A stretch of DNA of 64,000 bases from NCBI GenBank assembly GCA_963556145.1, contig OY744466.1, positions 3,596,001-3,660,000 on the forward strand. Direction: 5' to 3'. Each line of letters begins with the position of its first letter. Position 1 is the first letter of the stretch. The position numbers were made by a program, and so were the translations under genes. Shown here one piece after another: positions 35,137-47,023 of this stretch. The notes beneath the pieces are model-generated. The model searched no databases, was not told where the DNA came from, and was given only the letters and a program-made list of their open reading frames with translations. The DNA is from Hygrocybe punicea (taxonomy: Eukaryota > Basidiomycota > Agaricomycetes > Agaricales > Hygrophoraceae).

Positions 35137-37171
35137 CTAGTACTGGTTGGATTCTGTCAGATCGATGATGGCAATGTTATCTGCTGACCGCTCTCGAGGT
35201 TCTGAATCAGTGTCCGTCAAGTCTATAACACTGTCCTCTGGCTTCTCTCGAGGTGCAGAGCCGCCGTTGGTGATATCAGGTGGCAAAGCACTAGAATCTG
35301 CCTCGTTCATGCTAGCTGAATCCATTTCTGTCAGGTCAATAATGATGTTCTCTGGCTTCTCTCGAGGTGTGGAGATGCCTTTGTTGATGATACTCGGCGG
35401 CAGCAAAATCTGTTCAAGGTAGTGATCCAGTATATGTAGGGATTGAATAGCGAAACCACAGACCTGACCAACGTAGGCACTCGTTTTCAGCTTGACCCTG
35501 ACTTTTGAATGATTCGAGTATTCTTCGACTTTTTCTGGGATAGCGTGCTCAGCAATGACTACTGGAATCCCTACATGAATAGAATTGATGGGGTGTGGGA
35601 TGTTTTCGTGTAGTGCATTCATTGCGAGAAGGTTTAATGGTGTAATTGTACATTCAACACGGTATGCGTTCATCAATTTCGCAAGGATACAATTTGTTGT
35701 GATTTTTTGGATTGAAGCTGGTGTGAACGAGGAATCCCGCACCCCCGACACATTCGATGTATCCAAGCCTCCTGCATGCTAAAACACCAGGGAAGAGCAA
35801 CGGTTACTCAGCTAATTACAATGCCTGACTCGATTGTATAAAATGCACCACCTTGTACAGCATTTGGAAACAAACGCCGGGCCACAGGACTTTGGACAGC
35901 TTCGAGATGATGTTGTAGCTGCTACCCCACGAAAACCAACGATGGCAAAGGGATGCAATCTGGCTAATATCCGGTGAGCATTGTGTCAGAATGGGGACAT
36001 TTGGAGTGCAGCCTTCAGACCATGATGTGAGTGGTTTGACGTATGAGAATAAGATATTGAAGTTCGGGAAATCATCTGATACCCTTGCAGAGAGCTCTGG
36101 ATGCCGCTTTCCCATGATGCCAGACGGGTCTGTTAGCAAAATTTGACGAAGTTCGTTGCGCCAGTTATTGAAAAATGCGACTCGCTGTTCACTAGGAAGG
36201 CTGATGGCATCAATTAGATGTTTTCCGAGGCCAGCTTTCACAAGTTGATGCGCTGTTTTCTCTCCGCATCCCTTAAGGCCAGCCTACAGAAAGGGGTTGG
36301 TGATCGGCTCTAACGCATTGGCTGAGTGCTTTGCAAATAGGAAGCTCACCTGGTCGAGATCACCACCTAGAAGCAATGCAACCAACAAAAGATCTTCGTA
36401 AGCCAATCCTGATTGTGCATGTATTGCCTGTGAAGTGTATATGGCGATAAACTCCATCTTGTGTGATCCCTTGGGGCTTTGTGGAATTGAGAAGGATATG
36501 GATAGAGCATATTGGCAGTTGCTTACAATCGGATGATAGCTGGTGCATTAAAAATGAGCGTGTCACTGTCTTCTGAGATAACAGCATGCCGGTTCAGACA
36601 AGCAAGCTCTGCCTCTGCGTCACCTGGAGCCTTCACATCATGTGTGAACCTGATATATTAGAGCATCTAGAAGATAAATGAGCTCACCGTATACCATGGA
36701 AATCCAAATGCTGTAAGCATCTCTTGCATGCCCGTAGTTAGCCAATGTGGAACAGGTCGAACTTGCTTTCCCCGTTTCATTTTGGCACGACCGGGCCATC
36801 AAAGACAAAGACAACCTCAATGCAAAAATGAAGAAGGCTGCACAAGCGAAAGAATAGTGTGCGGAGCTCCGGATTTTGGCCAAACTGAGCATGGTGACGA
36901 AGGAATGTTTGTTGACACTGCATGAACCAGATGCTATGAATTGGTTTAAATGTATCATACATATCACATCCATGGTATTTGTTACCTTGCATCTACACCA
37001 AGCAATAGGGAATGCCGATGGCGGCGGTTTATTTCAAAGCCTTCTTTCGATGAGAACTCAAGCAGTGACCGCTGCTGTGCAGCTGGCTCCACTAGCTGGA
37101 CTGTGTTTGAGTAATGTCAACCAGGAAAGTCGTCACCAGATCCTCACCTTCCATAGACCTGGAACACCCAT
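35137..37171 (-). CDS. Rad2/XPG-family (GEN1-like) nuclease with three SUMO-interacting motifs, unit 1
   Basis: Structure-specific 5' nuclease family. Exons on the minus strand: 37148-37171, 36986-37095, 36688-36933, 36528-36631, 36350-36476, 35852-36283 and 35137-35778. It starts with the family hallmark MGVPGLWK. XPG-N: LLLGVDASIWFMQ, NPELRTLFFRLC, VVFVFDGP. XPG-I: APGDAEAELACL and ISEDSDTLIF, which supply the expected acidic metal ligands. Helix-hairpin-helix: LLLGGDLDQ spliced to AGLKGCGEKTAHQL. The last about 70 residues hold three repeats with PREKPE spacers, each ending in a SUMO-interacting core (IIIDLTE, SVIDLTD, AIIDLTE). Near 36785-36795 one base is missing relative to the frame that gives DGPGRAKMKRGK, so the gene as written is frameshifted; both copies share this. 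The ATG is 105 bp downstream of the recombinase stop on the same strand. Confidence 0.8.
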
Positions 37172-37276
37172 GATGGAGCTTTGAATGATGATTGCGAAGG
37201 ATCAACTTTTTTGCTTAAGTCACAGGTTACGCTATAACACTTTCATAGAGATAGTACACATGTTTGTAACGTATAA

Positions 37277-40200
37277 CTACGCATGTTTTTCCCGCTGAGG
37301 CTTCTTTCTCCCTGCAACAGTTGGTCTGCGCTTTTTTTTGGAGGCTGATGACATTGACTGATCCGGTGTCAGTGCTAGGATCTGAATACTAGAAGAAGCC
37401 TCTGTCAACTTCCTTTACCGTCAGATGTCTGGCAGTGAAAAGTAGATCATCCCAGACCTACCGGTACATCCAGAGAAGACTGAAGCACTCTTGACTTTCG
37501 CAGTGACTTGAGATGCTTTGATAATGCGTTCATACCCATCCGGGGCTTTCCCGGGACACTCCGCATCACGTCCAGTTGTTGTATGATAGTTTGAGGAGGC
37601 ACCACCTGTAGTTTCATCTCGGCATCAATCCATTCAGGGATCTCACGAAACCGTTCAAACCACTTTCTTGCCTTTAAGAATGGTGAGCAGTCTTTCAACC
37701 CAAATGAAAGTAAATTAAGGATAGACACACCTTGGTTCCCTTTCGCCACTCAGAACCAAACTGCTGCTCAACTTCACGCAGGGGTGGTTTCATACCTGAA
37801 AGACTGTTGCTATTATTATAAACACCTTCACCTGTATTCCAGCACTCCCATATCGTGTCCAGATTCATCTGATCGAAGCTGTCGTGTGACGGTTTGTATA
37901 CGTTATACATATATTTTGGTTGTTTTATAAGTGCAAAGACATCAGACCATCGGATGGCATTTTGACCCAAAATGGGTGGCCAGAGCATGTTTGCTGCACC
38001 TGCAAGAGATTCGTCAAAGGACCAAATGAAACATAATAGGCTTCCCCAACCTTCAGTATGGAAGGCTTCAAGAGGGGGGAGAACAAGATCCACTGGGGTT
38101 CGTGTCCGAGGTACATCCAATTGAGGTGATGAGGGACAGACAAATGCACGGAGTGAGTGATCCTCAGCAGAGTATATACCAGCATTGTCTGAGTCATAAA
38201 CAGTGGGCTCAGCAGATGTGTTTTCGAACAACAAAGGGACTGAAGGTGCTGCGTTACTGGTAAGAAAGGGATTTTCGTTGTGATCAGGCACAGCTGATGT
38301 TATATTATTTGCTATTAGCAAACCGTGAATAATCTGTGGGTGACAACGTCAAGAAACAGCTTACTTCGGTAAGCATATGTCTCATTACGATAGCCTTTTG
38401 TAGGAGATAAGACAGCGGTACGCCGTTGGAGAATACCAGTCAGCTCCTTTAACTGAGCATTTTGTGCTGCCAGCAGACATCGAACCTCTTCCAATGAAAG
38501 ACGGAGGGCCTCATTCTGGATGCGAGCAAGGTCTATGGGACTGCCAGCATTTGTTTGCAACACTGATAGCTCCGAAGGAAATGTTGTTTTCATCCACTCT
38601 TGGACATCTGGCGGAGAAAGTGCTGGCAGCCTGAACAGGGCTGAGCTTGGTCTGACCTGATACAGTGCAGCGGCACACTTTACATGTAACAAGACATATT
38701 AGTTGAATCCGCATCAGAACAAATGCGAATACTGGCCTGGAACAGATAGGGACGGAGATCAATCAGCATCTGCCAGTAATTTGATGCGCCAGAGAGGTTC
38801 TTCTTGCCTGACCAACTATGGTATCAGCATGGCCTTGGCTGTCAGAGGTTGACATACCGTCAATTTCTTCCAGGATTCCTTCAGCCACGGGATAAACACG
38901 TTGAAGGAATTGATCTGGGACTGTGATGTGACGCCACAGTGGGTCATAATTCTCGTGCAGCTTGAAGCCATGGGTGGCAAGAATGGCCTTTGGTTAACAC
39001 AGCAGTAAGTATAGCACATTCAGAAGCTACGTGTATTTGTACTCACTGCTTTTGGGAGTGCGGGAGCATAAGTGTCCATATATGTGCCCCGACTCCACCC
39101 CAGTTTCGCAGTCTCATTTTTATCAACACTGGAATGCCGTGAGCAAGTATGTCATCATCAACTGGGTGAGCAACATACCCAAGCCGTTCTTGCAGATATC
39201 CAAGGATGTGCCGTGGAAAGTGAACCTTAATGTTTGACTCGAAACCAGCTCTTTTGTATGCTTGACAATAGAGATTGTATAGGTTTGATTCATTGTACGG
39301 TCTGATGGGGGACGATCCAAACAAAACACGAACCTTCACAATTGGGACCTTTTAGTTATGTAGATGATGTCAAATTTGACTTGGGCATACCTGCCGCCAT
39401 GATTTGTTGACAGACCAGTCAATTGACATCTTTTCCGTCAGTCCGTAGACATCATGAAGCCAATGGTGATAGAAAGCCATGGCTCCCAACGGACACTTCT
39501 TGGCATCAAGGTGCGCAACAAATGTTGAATAGACTGGGTTGACAACCTGACCGCCGTTTGAGTATAGCTATTGCTGTTTAAGGCACACTTACTGTCTTCA
39601 AACCCTGTTTACCGGCCTTCTCTTCGCCTTGCATTCCAAGCACACTATAAACCAACGTCTCCTTGTTTGGGTGGAGAAATGTGTAGGGCTGGAGTTCACA
39701 AAGCTTCAGTGCCCGAAAGTCATCACCCCGATTGCCACTGGCATTCTGGCAAGTCCATGCAAGGTGGCCATTAATGACCATACGAACTATATCACACATG
39801 AGAATGTTGTACTTGAAGAACAGACAGACTGCACCTTCACGGTGATCCAGGAAGCTATAGCCAATTTCTTGCAGCTGTTCGTTAGAGACTTGGTCCAGAA
39901 ATGTGTTAGCGACAATGTCGGGAGCATCCTCTCCATCAATGAGTCCACTGGTTAAGAAATAGCACATCAGGGATGCCAAAGCTACAGTATTACATATGAA
40001 AGTACCTTCGAGCACGTTGGAGTGCCTCATCCATTCGCGTTTTCACTTCATCGTACACATAGACAGTTGTGGCTGGGCGCTTGACAGCCAAAGTCGCGTC
40101 TCGGGCATGCTGTACCTTGCAGATGCGAAGGACACCGAAGAACATCTTTTTGATCTGCGACTAAGGATGGATTAGCAAAACGAGCAGAGCAACCACAGAT

Positions 40201-40388
40201 TTGGAACCTTACCGCTCCAATGAATGTGCCAGGTATGTCATGACCTTGGCGGTTCTGCTTCGGACGTTCTGCAGACCATTTGATAAACAGGAGCAGGGAA
40301 TGCTCATCAACGATCCAGTCGCGTATCAGTTTCTTCTCAACGGCTTGACTACAGAACATCTAGCGGAATAAGACAGGTTGAAAAGCAT
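37277..40388 (-). pseudogene. Tyrosine recombinase gene, 5'-truncated copy (unit 1)
   Basis: Identical to the 3' part of the gene at 47024-51089, apart from one Arg/Gln difference at 40102 (CGA here, CAA on the coding strand in unit 2). The first three exons are absent: the duplication junction at 40389 lies in the intron before the exon starting MFCSQAVEKK. Catalytic Arg, HxxR and Tyr segments are all present, but there is no native promoter or N-terminus. Confidence 0.8.
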
Positions 40389-40437
40389 TCATTGCCTATC
40401 ATCCGAACTCGGCACGATACTGAACCCTTAAGCCTAG

Positions 40438-41019
40438 GATTGCTATCAGAAGCGCAATTTCTCATCCGCAGCTGCCATTGTGAGAGCACTAGATTCGGAG
40501 CTCATCCAACGCCTCCACGGGACACTCAGAACGCTTGAACATAGGGACCGGAAGTTGTTGGCCAAGCTAAGCAACTTTGTCAAGTCGGAAGCGGCATATC
40601 GTGACGTCCTCAGTTCATCTCAAGATCCTTGTGTGCCACGTTTAGGTGAGTATGTTCTTCATTGGCCGCGTTGAATGACCAACAGAAGCAACCCCTCAGA
40701 CATTCATCTTCGTGATCTAAAAACGATTCTCCGCTGCTTTCCCAAGCCCGGTGACGAATGTCCCTCCGGGATCAATATCCTGGGATGCATTTCCTTGGCA
40801 GAAAAGATACGGGCAATGATCAAATTGACAGCCCCGAATATGGCTGAATTCCACGAGCAGGATCGACTGACTTATTTGTCACAGTTCGCACAGATCGAGG
40901 TTAATGATATGGCTGACGAGGAGCTGGAATCACTAAGTCGCCGTCTGGAAATCAGAGAGAGACAAATTCACGAATCACGAGTTAGAGACCTCGAGGACGT
41001 TGGTTTTGCCGTGGACTAG
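40438..41019 (+). pseudogene. Promoterless 3' fragment of the RasGEF gene (unit 2)
   Basis: Duplicate of the last two exons of the kinase-RasGEF gene (from SSAAAIVRALDS to the stop), joined upstream to intron sequence of the truncated recombinase gene. One coding difference from unit 1: Thr codon ACG at 31162-31164 is Met ATG here. It lacks the kinase, RasGEF-N and most of the GEF core, so it is presumably non-functional. Confidence 0.9.
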
Positions 41020-42571
41020 AATGATCTCTTGTCATTGAGGCCAGTCGGATCTCTTTGTGTTGTGGACAGGGCAGTGTACTGTACGTTCGATCTAATGCAA
41101 ATCCAGGATTTTCGCGAAGCACACTCTGTGCCCGGTGAAGACTTACATCAGGGCAACGGAGCATCCTCGCGTAACGAGCTTACAAAGCCCTTGAAGGGCT
41201 TTAGCTGTCCGAGTCATCGCAAACTCTAGCAACGTCAAGTCGCCATCAATTTGATAAATTCTTCGTGTTTGTAAGTGGAAAGGCATCCTCAACTACATCA
41301 TCTGTCTCGTTGATTTACTCATGGCTCGAAAGGAGAGTGGCGGATCGCAAAATTCCCAGCCAAAATCGCACCTCCGGTTCGACGGACACTACTTCTCAAA
41401 GGCAAGCAACCTCGTCCATCGTTCCTAGAAGTGCGGGTTTGACGCTTCGGTGTCTGTTAGAGGGAAGATATACCACTTTCAGAGTTATGGTTTCATGCCT
41501 CGGAGATCGACGACTTGGTCTCAAAGGACCCAAACAAAAGTGTTCAAAGCTTGAATGAATGGTGATCCGTCTGTGAATATTCGACGACTCAACCTGCCAA
41601 TAATAAGCTCCATGTCTTTGTGAAACTTCAGGATCCTGGTGAGCTTACTGCTGTTGCATTTCTGCCTTTACCAGGCAATGTTAACGAGACCTCTTCTCTT
41701 CCTTCTCCTGCCTCTTGGTTGCATTCATTCCTGATTCCTTCTGCTTCACATTCTATCACTATCTGCTCATCTCGTACTTTGTTGACAACATGATCTCTTT
41801 GTGTCCACGACAATGTCAACATTGCTTTATTAATGCCCTGCCCACCGTCATGGAGCCATCACTCAAAAACAACAGACAAACTACTACCAACAATTCTCAA
41901 GCCTAGCACGACACTAACTCAACCAGCCAAGTTTAAATACGTCCAGCTTCACCGAGTTATTCAAATCTCCTGTGTTAAGCCACCTCTAACCAATCACACT
42001 CCTGCGGGAGTTTTATGACAGCAGGAGCTCTCAACCGGACCCGACGTTTGTGTTGGAGCTGGCCATGATGATGTGTTATGTATTTCTATGAGTATGAGGA
42101 CGTGCGTGTACTAGCTCAATTTGGCAACACTTTAGGATCAAGCTGGAGGCCGCAAAGGCGGCAGGGACGAAATTAACTACCGATGGCCGGGCGTCTATGT
42201 CTATCTCAACCGCGAAGGCAAGAATGAACTTGAAAGTGCACCAGCTGATCCAGCTCTCCGGTCCACCACCTACTATATATTCACATGCGCAATCAAGCAA
42301 CCCAAACGAGTGGGGTTTCCAGATTCCTATATGAGGTATACCTTGGGGTACCGGCTTTCCTTGATGTCTCTTTTCACCATTCCACGGACCTGGGCGCCTC
42401 ATTTTCTGTACAGGCAGAATCTTGCGTCTCATGTTCTGGGACGGTGAAAATTTTGATTTTCAACATTGCTAACATTCACTGGCGTAAATCAAATGAACCA
42501 ATCGCTTGGTACTAAGAATCCTTATGGAAAGCACCACATGAAGCTCGGATCGGATGATGGATATACGGCGA
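41020..42571. other. Intergenic part of duplication unit 2, no supported gene
   Basis: Copy of 31273-32824. The one difference found, C at 41511 for T at 31764, changes a TGA to CGA in an otherwise unremarkable open stretch (41265-41558). Confidence 0.4.
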
Positions 42572-44084
42572 TCACCCTGGCCTCGACTGCTGGCTATTAG
42601 AAAACTGCAGAACCCAGCCAAAGATCGAGGCTAGCCGTCCGAACTCATTACTACCTACGTCGCTCCCATCGTCCGTCTGCTCCTCCTTGGATCCCTCAGC
42701 CAGGCTACCACTCTCGCGGTCGTTTAGACGACCGTCATCCGCGACATCTGGCGGATGCCACCCAGGCTGGTCCTTTTCCCAAGTTTGTCCGCCATTATGC
42801 ATTGGCCTTTCGGCCTCTTCGTGTCTCGACTGCCCGAAAAGTAGCAGATTCGGGCGAGTAGTGAGGAAAAGGACAATATTGGATACCCCGCTCAGCCCAA
42901 AGATGGCCCTTACGACCAAGCTGACGACAGCAGGAACATGATTGATATGGTCACCTGAGTTTTCCTGTGAAAATCCAATCCAACGGACAACAGTATTCGG
43001 CACAACGGTAATGGCGTATAAGAGGGGGTAGCTGGAGCGAGGTGCCGGTGTAAATACAAATTCATGACCGGCATGAAAGTACGCACGCAATCATGCTCAG
43101 AGAACGACGCCTCTCACCTTCTAGATGCACAACACTCTCTGAACGACGGTGAATGTGGAACTTCCACCAGACCTTGGGGTCAGGCGAGACATTCCCCCGG
43201 CTCCAGAAGAAGAGCGGGGTGTACAGCACCACGGAGACAATCATTGCCGACCATAGCCAGACATACTCCCCAGTCAATCTTTGCGCGACGTAATATTGAC
43301 CGACCCAGCACCAATACTGCTTACACAAAGCGTGAGAATAAATCATGATACCCTGGGATGCATGCATACCGGTGTGGGGTGGAAGTAGTTTTCAATCCCG
43401 AAGTGCGAGGCGGATAATGAGATAAAGAGGATCTCGCAAGTCCAAATCAACCCTACAGCCATGACAATGGCCCCCCTGTCCCTCTGCCACCAGACTCGGA
43501 TGAATGTATATATCGCGATTGCCTAGAGAGAACCATACTGGAGTCGAAGCAATAGACAACGAGGTGATTGCAATCATACAAGTATGTTCCAACCCACAAT
43601 CGCCGGCCCCAAGTTCACAAGTACCCCTGAGAAGAGAAGCTCTGTTAATTCTAGCCAGAACGTATTTACAAGAAGTGTGCGACCTTGTGCCTCGCAGAAC
43701 CTCCCTATTTGAACCTTCCCATCATGAATCCATTTCATGCTGAAGATCGTTCCAAGGGACAAGAGAAATTCCGAGACAAACAATGAGAGCTGCATATGGC
43801 ATCGATGGTGGTAATTAAAGCAGAGACTTTGTGATAACTTGCCAGGAAGACATCCATCGGTGTTCGTATCAACCGCCTACCAGACCTTCGCCGCCGCTCA
43901 CGTATGATATTTCTCTACCAGTAGAAGTGAGGTTGCGACCGGATTCGAAAACGATCCGGTCACCGTGACGGGTTGGGACAGGTGATTGAAAAATCTGTCT
44001 ATAGTTGCTTACAATGACGAGGACAAAAACAACTACAAGTGAGATTGTTGACAGGAGACCCGACTCTGCAACCAGCTGTTCCCA
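42572..44084 (-). pseudogene. GPCR paralogue fragment (TM1 to C-terminus), unit 2
   Basis: Identical to 32825-34337 as far as I could compare. In this unit the fragment is still joined through the complete element to its missing N-terminal DNA at 51289-51600, so this is the arrangement that shows the insertion event directly. Confidence 0.85.
43937..43961. repeat. Short hairpin insertion in the GPCR paralogue (unit 2)
   Basis: Second copy of the GACCGGAT/ATCCGGTC hairpin described at 34190-34214. Confidence 0.75.
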
Positions 44085-44124
44085 GCCGGATTCCCGTGAC
44101 CGGTGACTCGGTCACCGCACGCGT

Positions 44125-44553
44125 TTGGCCTCGGGGTCACCAAACCTTCCTTGCGCTAGGTCACAGCGCTTCGCTGGCCTCTCCTGCATCGGGTCACCGC
44201 TCATTTCGCGCACTGGGTCACGACTCTTCGGGGAGCAGACATCCTTTTCTTATGTCCTCGCCATTGCTCTACAGTGGCCCAAATACTTTAAGGTGAGTTA
44301 CTATCTTCTCGTTCTTGTACGCCCGAGTCCAGATTCACTCACCGATAGTCCCAAGGGCATCCCCATGCCCGCTTCTGCCCCTAGCGTGGTCTATCCACCA
44401 ATTTTCGGAGTACTCGGGGCCTGGTATGATGGTCCCAACAACGGCGACTCGTTGGTGAGTACTCTTCATTCTTTGCAGGAACTTGAAGTCCATCGATCGT
44501 CTCACCAGCAGTCCCAAACAGTTGCCAAAGGCCTTCAACACCCACCGCACTAG
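44125..44553 (+). CDS. Possible small plus-strand gene at the element left end (unit 2)
   Basis: Second copy of the 142-codon stretch at 34378-34806; same caveats (no domain, overlaps the GGTCAC motif cluster). Confidence 0.2.
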   Translation: MASGSPNLPCARSQRFAGLSCIGSPLISRTGSRLFGEQTSFSYVLAIALQWPKYFKVSYYLLVLVRPSPDSLTDSPKGIPMPASAPSVVYPPIFGVLGAWYDGPNNGDSLVSTLHSLQELEVHRSSHQQSQTVAKGLQHPPH

Positions 44554-44883
44554 TGTGCGTGTCTACCAATCCAACATCGTGTTTTGCACACACAATCATC
44601 ACCTTTTCCCCTCGCTGTCCCCTCCCACTAATATTTATTCCTCATATGTTCATATGTAGCGTTTTTCCTTACCCTTTCATGCGGATTGCTTGCGTGCTAG
44701 TTGATGTACTTACTGCTACGTCTCTATGATCTGTCAGTTTAGCCTTGCAGGAAGAGTACATAGAAGGTTTTGGAATGTGAACATACTCATTATACGACAC
44801 ACACAAAATATCATTATTTTGGTAGCTGGACAAAATAAAATACATGCACGGATACTCAGAAAGATTGAGGGAAAAAAAAACAG

Positions 44884-46918
44884 CTAGTACTGGTTGGATT
44901 CTGTCAGATCGATGATGGCAATGTTATCTGCTGACCGCTCTCGAGGTTCTGAATCAGTGTCCGTCAAGTCTATAACACTGTCCTCTGGCTTCTCTCGAGG
45001 TGCAGAGCCGCCGTTGGTGATATCAGGTGGCAAAGCACTAGAATCTGCCTCGTTCATGCTAGCTGAATCCATTTCTGTCAGGTCAATAATGATGTTCTCT
45101 GGCTTCTCTCGAGGTGTGGAGATGCCTTTGTTGATGATACTCGGCGGCAGCAAAATCTGTTCAAGGTAGTGATCCAGTATATGTAGGGATTGAATAGCGA
45201 AACCACAGACCTGACCAACGTAGGCACTCGTTTTCAGCTTGACCCTGACTTTTGAATGATTCGAGTATTCTTCGACTTTTTCTGGGATAGCGTGCTCAGC
45301 AATGACTACTGGAATCCCTACATGAATAGAATTGATGGGGTGTGGGATGTTTTCGTGTAGTGCATTCATTGCGAGAAGGTTTAATGGTGTAATTGTACAT
45401 TCAACACGGTATGCGTTCATCAATTTCGCAAGGATACAATTTGTTGTGATTTTTTGGATTGAAGCTGGTGTGAACGAGGAATCCCGCACCCCCGACACAT
45501 TCGATGTATCCAAGCCTCCTGCATGCTAAAACACCAGGGAAGAGCAACGGTTACTCAGCTAATTACAATGCCTGACTCGATTGTATAAAATGCACCACCT
45601 TGTACAGCATTTGGAAACAAACGCCGGGCCACAGGACTTTGGACAGCTTCGAGATGATGTTGTAGCTGCTACCCCACGAAAACCAACGATGGCAAAGGGA
45701 TGCAATCTGGCTAATATCCGGTGAGCATTGTGTCAGAATGGGGACATTTGGAGTGCAGCCTTCAGACCATGATGTGAGTGGTTTGACGTATGAGAATAAG
45801 ATATTGAAGTTCGGGAAATCATCTGATACCCTTGCAGAGAGCTCTGGATGCCGCTTTCCCATGATGCCAGACGGGTCTGTTAGCAAAATTTGACGAAGTT
45901 CGTTGCGCCAGTTATTGAAAAATGCGACTCGCTGTTCACTAGGAAGGCTGATGGCATCAATTAGATGTTTTCCGAGGCCAGCTTTCACAAGTTGATGCGC
46001 TGTTTTCTCTCCGCATCCCTTAAGGCCAGCCTACAGAAAGGGGTTGGTGATCGGCTCTAACGCATTGGCTGAGTGCTTTGCAAATAGGAAGCTCACCTGG
46101 TCGAGATCACCACCTAGAAGCAATGCAACCAACAAAAGATCTTCGTAAGCCAATCCTGATTGTGCATGTATTGCCTGTGAAGTGTATATGGCGATAAACT
46201 CCATCTTGTGTGATCCCTTGGGGCTTTGTGGAATTGAGAAGGATATGGATAGAGCATATTGGCAGTTGCTTACAATCGGATGATAGCTGGTGCATTAAAA
46301 ATGAGCGTGTCACTGTCTTCTGAGATAACAGCATGCCGGTTCAGACAAGCAAGCTCTGCCTCTGCGTCACCTGGAGCCTTCACATCATGTGTGAACCTGA
46401 TATATTAGAGCATCTAGAAGATAAATGAGCTCACCGTATACCATGGAAATCCAAATGCTGTAAGCATCTCTTGCATGCCCGTAGTTAGCCAATGTGGAAC
46501 AGGTCGAACTTGCTTTCCCCGTTTCATTTTGGCACGACCGGGCCATCAAAGACAAAGACAACCTCAATGCAAAAATGAAGAAGGCTGCACAAGCGAAAGA
46601 ATAGTGTGCGGAGCTCCGGATTTTGGCCAAACTGAGCATGGTGACGAAGGAATGTTTGTTGACACTGCATGAACCAGATGCTATGAATTGGTTTAAATGT
46701 ATCATACATATCACATCCATGGTATTTGTTACCTTGCATCTACACCAAGCAATAGGGAATGCCGATGGCGGCGGTTTATTTCAAAGCCTTCTTTCGATGA
46801 GAACTCAAGCAGTGACCGCTGCTGTGCAGCTGGCTCCACTAGCTGGACTGTGTTTGAGTAATGTCAACCAGGAAAGTCGTCACCAGATCCTCACCTTCCA
46901 TAGACCTGGAACACCCAT
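44884..46918 (-). CDS. Rad2/XPG-family (GEN1-like) nuclease with three SUMO-interacting motifs, unit 2
   Basis: Exact copy of the gene at 35137-37171, with exons at the same positions plus 9,747. MGVPGLWK start at 46916-46918, XPG-N, XPG-I and helix-hairpin-helix blocks, then the triple SUMO-interacting tail (44884-45127). The missing base in the XPG-N region, near 46532-46542, is shared with unit 1, so it predates the duplication or is a shared base-calling error. This is the copy that sits next to a complete recombinase gene. If expressed with the frame restored by an unrecognised splice, the product would be about 561 aa. Confidence 0.8.
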
Positions 46919-47023
46919 GATGGAGCTTTGAATGATGATTGCGAAGGATCAACTTTTTTGCTTAAGTCACAGGTTACGCTATAACACTTTCATAGAGATA
47001 GTACACATGTTTGTAACGTATAA

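Larger units (their letters stand above)
30642..40388 (+). repeat. Tandem segmental duplication, unit 1 (9,747 bp)
   Basis: Direct tandem duplication with unit 2 (40389-50135), constant offset 9,747. The left edge lies within an intron of the kinase-RasGEF gene (donor at 30631). The right edge corresponds to a position within an intron of the tyrosine-recombinase gene (copy 2 intron 50107-50164). The internal junction at 40389-40390 shows a 2-bp TC overlap shared by both ends. Only three differences between units were found: 31163/40910, 31764/41511 and 40102/49849. Confidence 0.97.
34338..40388 (-). mobile_element. Tyrosine-recombinase element, right-truncated copy (unit 1)
   Basis: Copy of the element described at 44085-51288. 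It carries the left end with GGTCAC motifs, the complete nuclease gene and the recombinase gene minus its first three exons. Truncation is at the duplication junction, not at a transposition end. Confidence 0.8.

Noticed and set aside
36638..37184. Separate minus- and plus-strand small proteins of 65-111 codons
   Set aside because: They are alternative frames of the XPG-N exons and introns of the nuclease gene.
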